From: Taeniopygia guttata
Lineage: Eukaryota > Chordata > Aves > Passeriformes > Estrildidae
DNA: 64,000 bases
Assembly: GCF_048771995.1 (NCBI RefSeq)
Contig: NC_133030.1
Location: 56,266,001 to 56,330,000, forward strand
Reading direction: 5' to 3'
Shown here: one piece after another, positions 22,446 through 37,400 of the stretch
Position numbering within the stretch: the first letter of the stretch is position 1
How the letters are laid out: each line of letters opens with the position of its first letter
The notes under the pieces: model-generated
Told to the model about the DNA's origin: nothing
The model's database searches: none
What the model saw: only the letters and a program-made list of their open reading frames with translations
Program-made: the position numbers and the translations under genes

Positions 22446-25400
22446 GTACGTGTTTGTTTGTAGCACTGGTCTGATGGGTTCACTCAAAAGTCAGGTCACA
22501 CATGTGGTCTCAATCATAATCACAAAATTAATATGGAAAGTGAGTCCTCTGCCAATTAGTGGAGGAAATAGTAGTTTGAAAGAAGCTCTGGGCTGAGGCT
22601 CTGTGGCTGCTGGAGTTACCTTCTCTTAATCTCTCAATCTCTGTTATTTTTAAAGGAGTGTTGTGAGTCTGCACTGAGTAAGGTTTGCAAAATACTCTGA
22701 GTGTGGAAAGATCCTTTGAATAGTCATGTTCTGTGGTTCTTCTTAATGAATTGCTGGCACATCACCAGTGAGTGAACTCTCAGCTGAAGGTTTTGCTTTG
22801 CTTTTTATGTTCTTGCACAGCCAAGATCTGAGACTGAAAGCTCTTGTCAGTAGGGCTGGGGAATGTGCACCCTCAGGGTAGCCCCCAACTTCATTTCATA
22901 CTGACCACAAGCAAGTGATTTGTGTGGCATTTCACACACACACACACACAAAAATAACCCTAGGAGTCTCTGGTTAGTGTGAGCCAAAGGGGCTTGAAAG
23001 TCTTGTTCCAGCAAAGAGGCTGGAAACACATCTCCAGTTTTGCTGTAGTTTTTAATATTCAGTTCAGACAACACTTGTTATTCTTCCTTGCTTATCTCCA
23101 GGACAAGGAGACCTAGGGGGCAAGAACTTGCTGCTGTGATAAAATATATAAACACAGATGTAAAAACTGAGCCATGGACCTCTCGTGCAGAGAGACAAAC
23201 TGAGATTCATCCCTAACGCATTCAGTGTCACTGTTGCAATCTCTCCTAAAGCAAAAGGTGATCTTGTCTTAAAGGCTCCCATGTCGTTCAAGATTACGTT
23301 TGCAAGTTCTGTTTGTTTTTTGCATAGGTCCTGATGATTCTGGTAATAATATTGGGCTTGGGTGTCTTTATCTCTTGCAAAAAGAGATGTTTACCTAAGC
23401 GGATGCAGTATCCCCTGTTTCGGTACCACAATCCTCCAATGTGTAGCTGGTCAGCAATAGCAAAAACAGTTTGAAGCAGCCCATTAAGTTCATCTGCTGC
23501 CTTCAGCTCAGTGAATTGAATGTGGCATTAATCCTCCAGGTTTAATTAGGCTTCAAACCTCTGGGATACTCTCTGTGGGAGCTGTCACTCTTAAATAATT
23601 CACATTTGTCCAGGGCTAATGAGCATCATATTTCATTCATCCTCGGAAGAGTTTTCCCTCTTACAAATCACACTACCTTAAAAGTGTTCCTCAACCTCTG
23701 TGGTCCATCTTGAGCTTTTATTCTCTTCCAGAAAGCCACTCCATATGGGCTGTGATGCCAAGCAGCAGCAAGCAGCTTGTGGAACCTGACTACGCAAGCT
23801 TGGAGCTTCTTTTCTCTGTCCCACCAACATTCCCTACAGAGAAAACAAGGCCAAAAATAAAGAAAAAAAATGAGGTACTTGGACTGCCCACTTTTTGTAG
23901 AAAATGGCAAGGTTCTTGGAAGTTAAAAGCTTATTCATTCTTTGTTGTTGGCAATCATTTATAATAAAAAAGTTTTAAATATTTTGAGATCCACTGCCTG
24001 AGGCTACCTTAAGAAAAAACACAGGGGAGGTTTAGAATGAAACCAGTTGGAGTAACTCTCCTGAGGGATAGGTCTTCATCTGAGGCAGGGAGAACATGGG
24101 AATTTCAATATTAATTCTCATAAACTGGAATAAGCAAATCAATTTCCTTCTCTCTGTCTTTGCCTCTTTCTAAAATACGTCTTATAGCCTGCATTGTTGT
24201 CAATTACTTGGGATTTGATCAATGAAGGTTATTGATAATATTATTACCAAAAAAGAATGAATCACAACCAATAAACAAACAAATGTGCTAGAAAATCTGT
24301 TAAATCTAAGGTAAATGTATTTCTAGCTGACTGATTTTTTTCCCTTTTTACAGATCACATTCATAGGTACAAAGAAAAGCCTCCTTCTGAATATATTTCT
24401 GAAGCAATTTAAGTGGTAAGCTTTGGAGAATGACATCTGAACGACTGATTTGATGTGTCTAGGTGTTTATTCAAATATTAAATGAAATTAATTTAGCAAA
24501 AATACTTTAAGTTCTATCTTTCTTTTACAAAAATTCAACTTTTCTTCCCTTTTTTTTTAATAATGAGAGGTGACAGTCTCTTTCCAGACAATAAATATAA
24601 TTTTTCAAACCTAGAATGGACTACAGATTCCTAAAGAGTCAATATTAATCAATAACAGTACAGTTTTGTAGAAACATGTTTTTCTTTGCTATTATTGTCA
24701 TAAATATCAAATTCTGGCAGGAACTGTTAGGGAAGACTGTTGAATAGAAGTTTCAAGTCACTTTGTTGCTTTTAAAGTGGCATTTTCAGGGGTTCAGATC
24801 CAAAGTCATACATAGACTTTATGTGCAGTTTTTCTATAAATAGGAAACAGTTTGAAAAATTAAATAAATAGAAATTTACCAAGTCACAGCCCTCATGGAG
24901 GGGTAGGGAAGGAAAGGAATTTGTATTAGTTTTTGGGAAAATATCTTTGCTCTTAGACTCCCTGAAACTATGGTAGGATAATGACGGATGTTCTGCTCTC
25001 TCTCTGCCCTTTGTGTCATGGCCCATGTTAAAAGGGTTGCAAGAAGAAGCTCAGCCAAGAAATTCCTTTTCATTAAGAATAAATTAGAATCAGTCAGAGG
25101 GATGTTTTTAATTATTATTATTCTTTTTCCAAGACAAACTGCTTCTCAGTGGGGGAGAATGGTGCACAGCCTAATGCAGATGCTATTTCCTCTCCCTGCA
25201 TGATTCCCTGGGCAGTGGTTGAAGCTCTCCTGGGAGCAGCTGGGGACTGTGGGATCAAAGAGCTGAGTCCCACTGCACTTGTGAGGGATGAGGCTGCTCT
25301 GGAGCTGGGTGATGCCTCTGTTAGTGCTGAGGGAGCCCAGCTCTCCAGAGCCCAGACCACAGCAATCTGGAAGTATTTCAAACACATGTTGCCTGCCAAA

Positions 25401-28400
25401 GTTTCAGGCAAGGATTTGAGTTAAAGCCTTCAGTGAGCCATTGGTTTTATCCTTGTCTTTGCTGCAAATGATGGAGGAATTCAAATGTAAATGCCTTCTC
25501 AGTGACAATGGACATCCACAGTAAAAGCAGAGCTTTGGGGTTTGTTGTGTAAATATGAACAAAGGCCAAAAAGCACACCTAAATTACAAGGAATATTGCT
25601 TTAGGCTTAAAAGAAAAACCTTTGCATTTTCATATCTCCATGTATTTTTGAGGACTAAGATCCAAATGTTACGGGAGGCAGGTATAGTATGAATTGCTTC
25701 AGTTGCTCCTGGAGTGCCAGCAGAGAGATTGAGGTGTTTTTTTACCATGTTACTCCACACCATTTCCCTTCTTCTTGCAGCTCCAATGAAGAGATTGCTC
25801 TCATGATTCAGAAAGGGGATAGCTCCAAGCTGGATGCTGAGATACTGAGACAGCTACTTAAACTGCTGCCTGAAGACCAGGAGGTATCCTTTAACATGTC
25901 ATTCTGGTGGAGTTCAGTGTGTTGTGTGCTCAGCTTGAAATACTTGCACTGCTGTAACAGGAAGCTGTGCCTGGGTCCCACATCCTTCTGCTGCATCTTA
26001 GGTCAATGAAATTCTGAGGCAGAGTGATGGGAAGTCCATCCCAGCAACAGTCTGGCCTCTTCACACAAAATTGAGCAAGAACATTTTGGGAGACTCAACA
26101 CAGGTGTAGACAAAGTGCTGCTCTCTATTATGTTATTTTAATTAAGTGGCTGAAGCACAGTAGGATTTGTAGACTTGGGTGAATAGAGAGCCTTTCAGAG
26201 CAAGTTTCAAAAAGGAGGAAGGGAAAGAACCCATCTTTTTAAAGGGTTTCTGGGTGTCTGTGCATTATAGCTTCCTGAATCTCTGCCTACAGATCAGGAT
26301 TTCATCCTAGGAGATGCTGTGCAAAGGCAAAAGACCTTACAGTCAAAAAAAAAAAAAAAAACCCAAAAAAAAAAAACCCTACATTTTTGCCCTTGCAAAC
26401 CAGTTCATACCTAGAATTTATTGTTCATCTGCTTCATTCCCATTGCCTGTGCATGCAGTAAGTTTAGAAAAGCAAGTTTCATGCCTGTAAGAAGAGAATG
26501 ACTCCAGAAATTCTTGTGTGATTATTTTCCCTACTAAATTAAATATGTGGTTATTTTGCTGTTTGATTCCCTGTTAGATAAATGGCCTGAAATCTTACAA
26601 AGACAAAAAATCACAGCTGGCAAATGCTGATCAGTTTTATCTCCATCTTTTGGAAGTTCCCAGGTAAGCAAAATTTTCCTTGTCTCTTTCCATGAGTGTG
26701 GTTCTTCCAAGACTTGTCCATAAAAATTAAGGCCTCTGTTTCTTGTGCCAGAGGGATGTTCTTGACATCCAATCTTCAGGATAAATCATCTTACTGCTAT
26801 TTTTAGACCTTGTATGGGAATTTTTCTTTTTCCTTCCCAAAGGCCAGAGAGACTTTCAGACACCTTTGGCAAACTACAGTTAAAATAACCTTGGTATGAA
26901 AAAACCCTTGACTGTTGAACAGCTATTCCTGTGTGGCGTGAAGCTGCAGACTGAATCCTGTCACCAGGCTGCTGATTCACTCCACCCCTGGGCTACAGAT
27001 CCCAGTTCACCCACTGGAGAGCCCACAAATCCAAGAGTGAATCACAGCAGTGCCTGTGCTTTCACCACCTCCCCAGTTTTTACCAAGTCAAATGAGGTGC
27101 ACGCAGAGAACTCTTCCTGCTGTTCACAAAAAGATGGTGATACATTATAAGTAATAGCAATAGCCCTCCATAAATCTGATCAGTTGCCATGCCACAACCA
27201 GAGACACATTTTTGAAAATGTGGTGGTGAAATTGGGGCTTTTAATTTTCTCAAACTTCTAGCTATATTTAAAAGTACTTTAGAAAAAAATTTCCTTTCAC
27301 AATATTAACCTGTGATGAAGTATAAATGTCATTAAAGGACATCACTGCCAAAATATTTCAGATTTGTTTGTGAACTTAAAAAGAACTAAAATCCTGGCTA
27401 GTGTTGCCCAGGAATTGTAAAAAATTATGGCCTCATTATGCAAGGTAGTCACTGCCAGATGTCAGTCCAGCATTGCTTTCTGAAAGAAGAGATGATAATA
27501 GTTTCTAGGACAACTTTGGAAATATGTGTTTGATTTATTTATAATGCAGTTCTCATGTCAGAGCATTAAGGAGACCATAAGAATGTTGGTACTGCACTTT
27601 GCCTAAAATGGATTATGCTCTTGCTGAACACAAGTCAATTAATCAGGCCTGTGGGGTTTGTTTTTTGTGGTGTTTGTTGTGTTTTTTTCCACTGATCTCT
27701 CTTTAGCTACCAGCTGAGGATTGAATGTATGCTGATTTGTGAGGAAACAAGAATTCTGCTGGAGTGTCTGTGGCCAAAAGTACAAGCCATCAGGGCAGCC
27801 TGTGAAAGTAAGTACATCAGTGCTGCACCAGTGCCCAGGTTCAGCCACTTTCTTCTACTTGATTAGCATCAGTGGTAATCTATGCTATAATCTAATCAGA
27901 ATTAACCTTTCAATTGCTGAATGTGTAGCGAACGTCCAAATTATTCTGCAAATTCCTGCTCCTAGAATACATTCTGAAGAATTGCAGTTTGTGCTACTTC
28001 TGCTCTGAAGTAGTAGTTCTGAAGAGAAAAAAGGAAATTTCCTTCCTCAGAGAATCACAGAATTGTTTGTGTTGGAAAGGGCCTTAAAAATGATCCTGTT
28101 CCAACCTCCCTGCCATGGGCAGGAACACCTTGCACTAGACCAGCTCGCTCAGAGCCCTACCCAGCCTGGCCTTAAACACTTCCAGGGTTCACAGAATCAT
28201 TTAGGTTGGAAAAGATCTCTAAGATCACTGGGTTCGACCTTTGACTCATCAACACCTTATCAACTAGACCTTAGCACTAAGTGCCAAGTTGTTTCTTGAA
28301 CACTTTCAGGAGTGGTGACTCTGCTTCCCTGGGCAGTTCATTCCACTGCACAACTCTTCCTGTGAATAAATTCTTCCTGATTTCCAACCTGAACCTCACC

Positions 28401-31400
28401 TGGTGCAGCTTGAGGTTGTGCTCTCATCCTGTCACTGGGAGAAGAGGCTGAACTCCCTCTGGCAACCTTTCAGGGACCTGTAGCCAGCAGTAAGGTCTCT
28501 CCTGAGATGGAAATATCAGTGCCAGATCCTGTATGAGTATAGGTTACATTCTGGTGTGCAGAGGAGATTTTTTTTTTTTTTTTTTTTTCCCATAACAATG
28601 AATCAATTCCAGTTTTTCCTGTAGTGTGCACTGATGCCATCCAGATTAGTTCTGTGTTGGAGCAGGACATAGTGACATACCAGAATCTGATGTGGCTGCC
28701 AGAAACAGGCATCCCAGATGATGTTCACCAATATTTCAGGAGACTCTTCCACCCAAAATTAGCTCTGGTTTTAGTTTGAAGTTGTCTCTTTATTGAAGAT
28801 GCTCTTGCACTCCAGCTTCAGTTCAATGGTTTTAGAGAGTCATTGATCTCCTCTTAAACACTTAAACTGCAAACTTTTATGTTTACACACAAAACAAGGC
28901 TATACCTGGGTGTCTGATGTCAATGCTATGGTTACTCTTTATTGGGGTGCAATCAACAGCTCTCTGTAGTCCCACCCTGACAACCCTGTTCCCCCTCCAT
29001 CCCATTGTGAGGGTCAGTGTTTCTGTTCTAATTCTGCCAAAAATATTTTTCTCACCCCAGATTCCCAGATGCATTGAAATGTGTATCTTTTGATTATTGC
29101 TCTTGGTAATAACGATAACAAGGCACAAAGCCCTTTGCTTCTCTTAACTAGAATAATATGTACTGGGAATGAGGGCTATAGACTTTCACAAGTTTATACA
29201 CTTTCTTGTATGTGGTTCTCCTTCATAAGGCAGCTGCAGGGTTGACACATCTATACTCCAGACTTAATGGAAAATCTGGTTTTCCATCTACTTGTAAAGA
29301 AGAGATCACAACAGAATGCTACTCATTCCACTTCCATTCAGCTAATTTATTTCTCTAGTGGTATTTTTCCAAATACATAATAATGACTTGACATAATCTT
29401 GAATGGAAGTTTTGTTATCATCACTGTCAAACGAAATGAAAATCCTACTTCAGATCATTTGATTTATTGAAAATATCTCTCTTCTTATTCTTTAGCAATT
29501 CTTACCAGTCACCGACTGCCAGTTTTCTGCCAATTAATTCTTAAAGTTGGAAACTTTCTGAACTATGTAAGTAAAATGATTTCTTTACTTGTTATATTCT
29601 AAAGATAACAGAAAATAATGCAAGACTTAAAAACTGAAGGAAGGAACTTTTTTCTGTATCTTCTAGGGGCGTCACACTGGAGATGCTGGAGGTTTTAAAA
29701 TTAATGCCTTACTCAAATTAACAGAAACAAAAGCAAACCAAAACAACATTACTCTGCTTCACCATATTTTGGAGGTATGACAAAACTGTGAAATTAATCC
29801 TGTGTGCATTATTCTCAAATATTAATTCCCCAGAAGCTAAGGGGCTTTTACCTTAGTAATACCCAACTATAGGTACCTGGAGGGTGAGTCTCTGTGCTGG
29901 AAATACCATGAAAACTTTTCCACAGCTCTCTGTGCAGATGAGATCACATCCACACCCAGTAATATTTAGAGAGGTAACACTAGGTTTCCTTCTTCAAGTT
30001 CACTTGACACGTCTGCTTGTTGTTTTCTTTCACTTCTTCAACAGCTCCCTTGTGTTGACACATATCCCAAATGTATCTGTCAAATGAAATTTATTTTTAT
30101 GGTATGAAGACAAAATCTCAGGTCAGCCTGCACACTGTGGCAGCCCATGGGATGTCAGCCTGAGCACTTTAAAATGAGTCTTTTTCTTTCTTTTTAACTC
30201 CCTGTGGATGCCAACATGAGAAAAAGAATTAACAAGACTAAATTTATCCCTACACTTATAAGAACGAAACTGAAGTGTTAGTTTTTCAGTCCTGATGTTG
30301 TCCAGCTGAAAAACTTACATGCTCTCTGACAGCCTGTATAAGATAACCATTTTTTCTCTTCAATTTTAGGAGGTTGAAAAAAAACACAGAGATCTCCTGC
30401 AGCTTCCCAGAGATCTTGACTTTGTTTCCAAGGCAGTGGGGTAGGACATTGTTTGTTTGTGTCATGTACAACTTGCCAACCTCTTTAAAGCCAGGAAGGA
30501 GCTGAGTCATTTTATGGTGGTGTAATAGGGTCACAGGATTTCTCTGCTGTAGGAAAGAGTGGTTCTCTTCAACACCAAACAGTGTTGAAATTTTTATAGT
30601 TTAACCTGGTTAAGACTTTTAGCTGTGGCTCAGTGTGATTTTTTTTTTTCTTTCTGTGGATCCAGTACTACTTTAGAAGAAAACTGTATAGATAGTGAAT
30701 TTCCCTCATTTTCAAAGACCAGAGTCTTCTTCCACATATTGCAATAGAAACATATATTCCCTGAAGTTTCTCAGTCAGTTCAAGAAGTGTTTGGACAATA
30801 TATTTGGGGCACACAATGTGAGTCTTGGGGATGGTCCTGTGCAGGGCCAGGAGTTGGACTTGATAGTCCTGGTGGGTCCCTTCCAATTCAGCACATTCTG
30901 TGATTTTTAGGTGAAAGCCCATCTGAAGGTACAAAGCTTATGTAAGGAGGGAATGACTGGAGTGATTTACTGGCAACTGGGGAGGACCTCCCAGAACTGA
31001 CGATCAGCATATGTTTCTAATATATGTGGGTAGAAAGAAAAAAACCTGTTTCTGGAGACTTTTGACTTTCTCCCATGTGCTGAAAGCCTCATGTGTCTCT
31101 TGCCAGCTCTTTAATTCAAAGGAGTCACATGGAGATATGTTCAATCACACCAATCAGAATTCACATTTGTAGCACCAGGATTAACATTTTTAATCCTATT
31201 ACAAATTCAGAGGATTCACAGGAACTTTGTTGTGATTTAGATTTTATTGTAACTCTAGAAAGGAGTAACTTTTAAATCTGTCAATAGATTGACATTTATT
31301 ATGTACCTGCTAAATAATTTTTTGAAAGTATTTTAATTCCATAATTAAACAGAAAAACGCTGCGGCTTTTGTGAGTTAGCTTTGCAGAAGCTAAACAGAA

Positions 31401-34400
31401 AGCTGTTTTCAACCATTAATTTCTGTTTGGATTGTGTCATAAGAGAAATACTTTTATTGACTGAAACTAGATCTTGCTGGCCAATGATATAAATGCACTC
31501 CTTGTATAAAGAAATTGCACTCTACTTTAATCAAACTCTCAAACTTACAAAATTGATTTGCTAATCAACCTGTGGAGAACTGTGCATGGTGCAAATCCTG
31601 CAAGGTACTCTCCTAATGCTGCTCACATCTGGATGCAGCATGAAACATTTTTCCTGATTCAGTAAATTTTGTCTGGCCCAGAGAGTAGCTCAGAACTGCA
31701 GAAGATGTTGGTTTGGCAGTGGTTGTGTTTGGATCTCCACACAAGCTAAAGCAGCACAGAGAGGAGATACAATTCTGGACTATAAATAGATTGGGGAGAA
31801 AAGGCAAAGAGGGAAAAGAACCATCTAAATAAGGACAACATTGGCACAGGGGAGATGAGCTTGTGTTGCTTATGAATAAAAATAGGCTGGAAATTTTTTG
31901 GAGTTTTTTGAATACCAGGACAGTGAAGCTCTTCCACAGTCCTCCCAGGGAGGTAGTGAGGGCAAAAGCAGAGTCTTTCTTAGATGAGGGCTTGTTCATA
32001 TGAAAAATAATTTACACAGAAAAGAACTACCTGCAAACGCAGGGCCTGGGCTGGACAATTAATTCCATGTTCATTTGCAGAGATGATAATGTTTATAATA
32101 ACATTTTAATTTAATGCAAACAAAAGATTTATCCCTTCATTGTACTGTCCCTCTTGTGGACCTTTCAGAATCCACGTTGACGCCATGCAGGCTGAGGCAG
32201 GTGCCAATTTGAAGAAACTGCTGGAAATAGAAAAGCGTTTATTTTTGTCGACAGATGATTTAAAAATACAGCATGGAAAATCTGTGCAAGTAGGTAATGT
32301 GAGTGTGACGTGTTTCCCCTCTTTCTTCCTAAACACTCTCTTCTTAAAGGCAGTGTAATTCAGGTTACAACTGCATATTCCAAGCCCTATGGGAAAGGGA
32401 TCATTACTACCCTCCCACTGTGCCCTGGTGGGAGGAGTATCTCAGATTTTCCTCCATTTCTGTGATGTGGTACTGGGATATGGAAACAGCTGAGGACCAG
32501 ACAGATTTTTCTGTGGGTGAAAGAGAGGAAGGCCCAAAAAATGGAATGTAGGCTGAAGCTATAAATGTGTACAGTGCAGCACAGAAATATGTTTTGTCTC
32601 ACTGTGCTTTGTGGGGAAAAAGTGGATAGATGTGCGATATGTTTTCCCCTCGCCTCCCCCCGGCCCCCAATGATATTTCCTAACATTCTAAATTTTTGTT
32701 TTCTCAGAGCACATCAGTTAACTAAAGCTATAAGGTAGAAATCCTGGTGCTGCAAGTCCCTTGCTCAGTCACCCCAGGTTGTGCCACATTTCCACATGGT
32801 TGTACAATGAAATGAGGGAAAATTCGGATGATTCAATTCAGAAATAAATATCACACATTGTGAACCAATCTTAGCTGTTAGTTTTAAAAAAACCTGACCA
32901 CTCTCTCTTAAGTGGCTGAAGTCTTCTGGGCAGCTCAGAATATGCTACTTTTTGATATGCATAAATTATGTTACAAAATGTGTCTCAGGTCAGCCTCAAT
33001 GCTTCAAAGGACCTGCAGAAGGAATTTGCCGCCATTGAAAAGAAGAAGGAAGAACTTGCAGATTATCTTTGTGAAGACCGAAAAAAGCTGTCTTTGGAAG
33101 ATGTATTCAGCACAATGAAAACCTTCAGAGAGATCTTCCTCAAAACCTTACAGGTGGTGTGCCCTTGTGCCTGTTTAGAAATAGGTTTAGAGCTTTTTTT
33201 TTTTTTTTTTTTTAAATCAAGCAATAATTTCTATTTCCTTCTACTCTAAATTGGGGTATGTAACCCTGGTTGCAGAAGTAAATGAAAGTAAACTTACGTG
33301 CTTGCAAACTGCAGCAGAAAATGAGTATGTGGGCAAATATAAAATCTGGGGCTTTTTTTTTTTGTTTGTTCATGGGGTTTTGTTTTGTTGGTTGGGTTGT
33401 TTTTTCTTTTGGATGGGGCAGGGGGGTGGATCTTTTTTTAGCTGTGGAGAACAGTTTAAGTCATTTTTCCCACTGAAAATTGTTAACCAGACCTCAGTGT
33501 AATAGGACCTTTGTGGCATGTGAAAGAATGAACAAGCTGACATGCTTTATAGACTTTGCTGATAGACAAAAGGTAAATTTTCCAATTGGCAAAGCCTAAC
33601 TGGAAGGTGTGTTTATGTGTTGGAATTTCATTGTACTAGTTAGCTCCAAAGTGTGTTTTGTGTGTTCCAAAAAACCCTTCAAAATCTCCCAATGGATTAT
33701 ATTTCTTAATTTATAGGACTTCACTCCTTGCAATAAGGAGTAAGAGAACAGCAACTTCAACATAAAAGTAGTGTAGAGCACCTTCCAGTTTGTAAACTCT
33801 CTAGTAAACCTCTATTTAATTTCCCTTACTACACACTTCACACCTGGACTAGTGTACTTCCTTTAGGGTTTTCTTAGTGCCAGGTGATAGTGGCTTCACA
33901 TTCATACACATCTTAGCAAGAATCGCCCATTCCTGTGCTGACTCCAGGAGAGCCCCAGCCTGGATCAACCTTCTGTAGAGAACCATCTGCATTACAAGAA
34001 CTGCAAGAACACAGACAGCTCTGCTGCCAAGAGAGACTGGAGGAGTGCTTCAGGGCAGATCATAGATTCAGATGAAAACAATGATGGTTCTGAGGAAGTT
34101 ATAGAAGATGAAAGACAAAAAATATATCCTCTACTGTTCTCCCTAGCTGGTTCTCCAGTCAATTTCAGCTCCACTGAGCTGAAATTTTTGGAGAAATGCA
34201 GCTACCCAGGCTCTGAAATGATGTGATAATGCCACAGACAAAAATTAACTGGAAAATTAACCCTATAAACTACAGATTGTTTGGCAATATGTTTGAGCCT
34301 TAAAGTTCCCAAAACTCTAGGCACAAAGGAAAGAACTAAGACAGTCAAGAACCTAATGGCTCAGCATCTGTGGAGAGCTATACTGGAAATTTACTGTGAA

Positions 34401-37400
34401 GGGTAATTCCAGCAACTGCAGTTCTTTCAAGAAACAGTCCCAGTAAAGGTTATGGAGTGTCCTAGCATAGCTGCAGGAGATTCACACTATGTTTCTGGGT
34501 GCTTCTTGCTCACAGCCAGGTTAGAGCACCTAGAAAGAAGGTTATCTTGATATCCCAAAATGTAAACTCCCTTTCATTTTATTTTGAGTTCCATTAGTCA
34601 GCAGCACCTCACCTCAAAGGTATCATAGCTATTAGCCATGTTGTCTGCGCCTCTCTCCTTCACTGCAGACCTAGAATTAATCTCCTTTTCCTCTTGCCTT
34701 GTTTTCTTACTATCACCACAGAAAAGATACTATTTGTACTTGAAACAGCAACATGCTGAAAAGCTGAAGGTTTTTATTTTTAAAGCATCTTTTTATTCTG
34801 TGGTTTTGATTTTTACACTAGAATCAGCCGCAGGCATCATCTCTTCCCAGTGCCATTTATTTTAAGCTTTAATGCTAAGGTGTAACTTTTATTTTGAGAT
34901 GAGTCTTCTGTATAAAGCAGGTCTCTTAGCTCTGCCAAAATTGTTAGTGCTATCTTTCCATTCCCACATCAAATAAGAAGGGAAATTGTTTCGATAAATA
35001 GTGATTCTTCATGTCTCCTAAGCTTATCTACAGAGATTTGAGGTTTGTTACTTTGTTCAAACAAAATCTTTCTTCCTTCCCTGGGGGTCCTTTCTGATCT
35101 CTTATCCTTCAGGTAACAGAAAATGAGTTACACAAATGGAATTTCTTTAATAAGACTGCCATCTTTCTCTCCATCTATCTGGAGGAAAAAAACCCAAATC
35201 AACAAAGTCTTTTGAAATACCCAAATGATATCCAAAACTGACACAGTGAAAGGAAGCAAAGGAGCTGGTTTGTCACCCAGGGCCGATGACTGTTTCACCA
35301 ATTCTCAAAAAATGAAAGAAGCAGATGGCAGGAGGAAGGAGACAGGGAGAAAATAGCTCCTCAGCTCAAAGACTAAAAATCAGAAATGGAGTTTTGCTGA
35401 GAACTGAGTGGTAAAATTGTGGGGAAAAGAATCTCTGTGTGATTATAGGTGATTGTGGTAAACATTTGATTTCCCTTACATTTGCATCTGTTCATAGAAG
35501 GGACCTCCCAGCCAAGAGATGGTCTAATCTCAGGAAAAGGAGAAAAATATGTTCCACAAAATCTGCTCTAGGAAGTATTCAGCTGATGACAGAGGTTATA
35601 CAGACAGCACTGCACAGGGATAGTTCCTCTGTGTACTCCCCTAGGACAACCACACTGGAGCAGCTGCTCTTCAGCAGGGTGCATATGGTGTTGGAACAGG
35701 ATGTGCTTCAGATAGCATGGGCATAAACAGTTGTCCTGGAGCATCTTTTAATTCAAAAATCAAGCAAATATCTAACATCTCACAAAGTTCAAATCCAAAG
35801 TGACTCCCTCTTTCACTGAATCGCATCCTTGCAGCTGCCTCCACTAATCCAGCAAAGTGGAGAAGGGATTGTGGGTATTCATTCCTTTGCCCTGCTACCA
35901 CCGTACCTTTTTGGGCTTTCTCGTGTTGAAGAAACTTTGTTAGGTGTGTTTACATTGAATTGTTATATTGTTTGGGGTTTTTGTTTACAATTTTTCTGAA
36001 GAAAAAATTGGTTCAGGCTTGCTCAATTGATACATTTATTCCTAATGTGTTTTAGCTTGTTCTCACTACTGTGTGTGCTGTGAATATCCCTGAATTCACC
36101 TCCTTAATTTCTTACAGCATATTACATAGAGACATTCTCCCAGAGCCCACAAATCTGCAAGTCTCCCAGCAGCCATAGTATCTCAAAGATATTATCCTAA
36201 GACACAGCAGGAATTTATCAGGCAAGCACATAGGAGCCCTGTACTGATGGAAGGCTTCTAGCCTCTCCCTAGGACTTCACCACCTGTACCCTGTTCTTTC
36301 AGAAGCACCCTCTGTTTAGGGAAAATGTATCACTTTCTTTCTCTGTCAAGAGTGGATAGATTTTTTATTTTTTTTCTTTTCAAGGCACCTAATGACAGTT
36401 TCCATAACCTTGAGCTTCTAATGCTCCTATATTTCAAACAGATTAACTCTGTTACTGCTCACAAGTCTTCTTTATTTGTTTGAAAGTTCCTTTGGACCAA
36501 AGGATTCTAGATTTTTAGTTTCTGTAAAGTCTGGTTCTATAAACTTGTGTACATTTTCTTGGACTTGTTCAGCTCACCTTATGGAAATAGTGGCAGATGA
36601 TCCATAGTAATCAAACAGATTTATCACTATCTTGGGAAACTGTATTTTCTGCTTTAAACTCTCTGCAAAGCATGAGACACGTGTTTCATCAAAAATCTTA
36701 CCTGCACCAAATCATCAACATCTTCCTGGATGTTATTAGTTTTTGTCATATAACATAGCAGCCTATTAAGTATTGATCTACCCACAAGTGTAGATTAATT
36801 ACTCACTGGTTGCAATCAAAAGCAGGCAAGCTTCCAGGTGGGATGGCAATGTTCTAGTGACAAAACAAGTCTGGAACAAGAACTGCAGAAGCATTTAAGA
36901 AAATGGCTTTTATCATCTTTATGTTATACTGTATGTTATCTCAGTTGTTCAGAACTACATTTTACCACTGTTGTGCTAGTTATCAAAAGCCAGAAATACT
37001 CTTCCACTGAGTAATGGTCTTCTTTTGCTAGCAGTAATCATTCCAATCCTTTTTCTTCCTCCATTAATCATATTATTTTGGTGGCAGAAGCTCTGTGGAA
37101 ACCAGAATCCTGCCTATCTGCATAAATCCCAACAGGATTTATGCCATTCTGGCAATTGTGTGAGTGGTACCAATAAACATCCAGCCTGGACTCTGGCCCT
37201 GAACTGTAGTGCAGAAATACTACTGGCAAATTTAATGAGAGACTGAAGAGAAACTCTGAATTGCTGTTTAACACAGCTGAACAGCTCCTGAAAATTCTGG
37301 TAGAAATCCCTGAATACAAACAAGGTTGCTATGGGATAAATCTCTAGAATGCTAATTAAGTTAAACTAATGTTCTCTTTTGTGGACAAAGGGACTAATTA

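Noticed and set aside
35439-35726. 95-codon frame in the last intron of the paralog
   Set aside because: Checked as a possible extra exon. There is no match to INF2, and the exon pattern of INF2 places no exon between the FH2 end and the charged linker.
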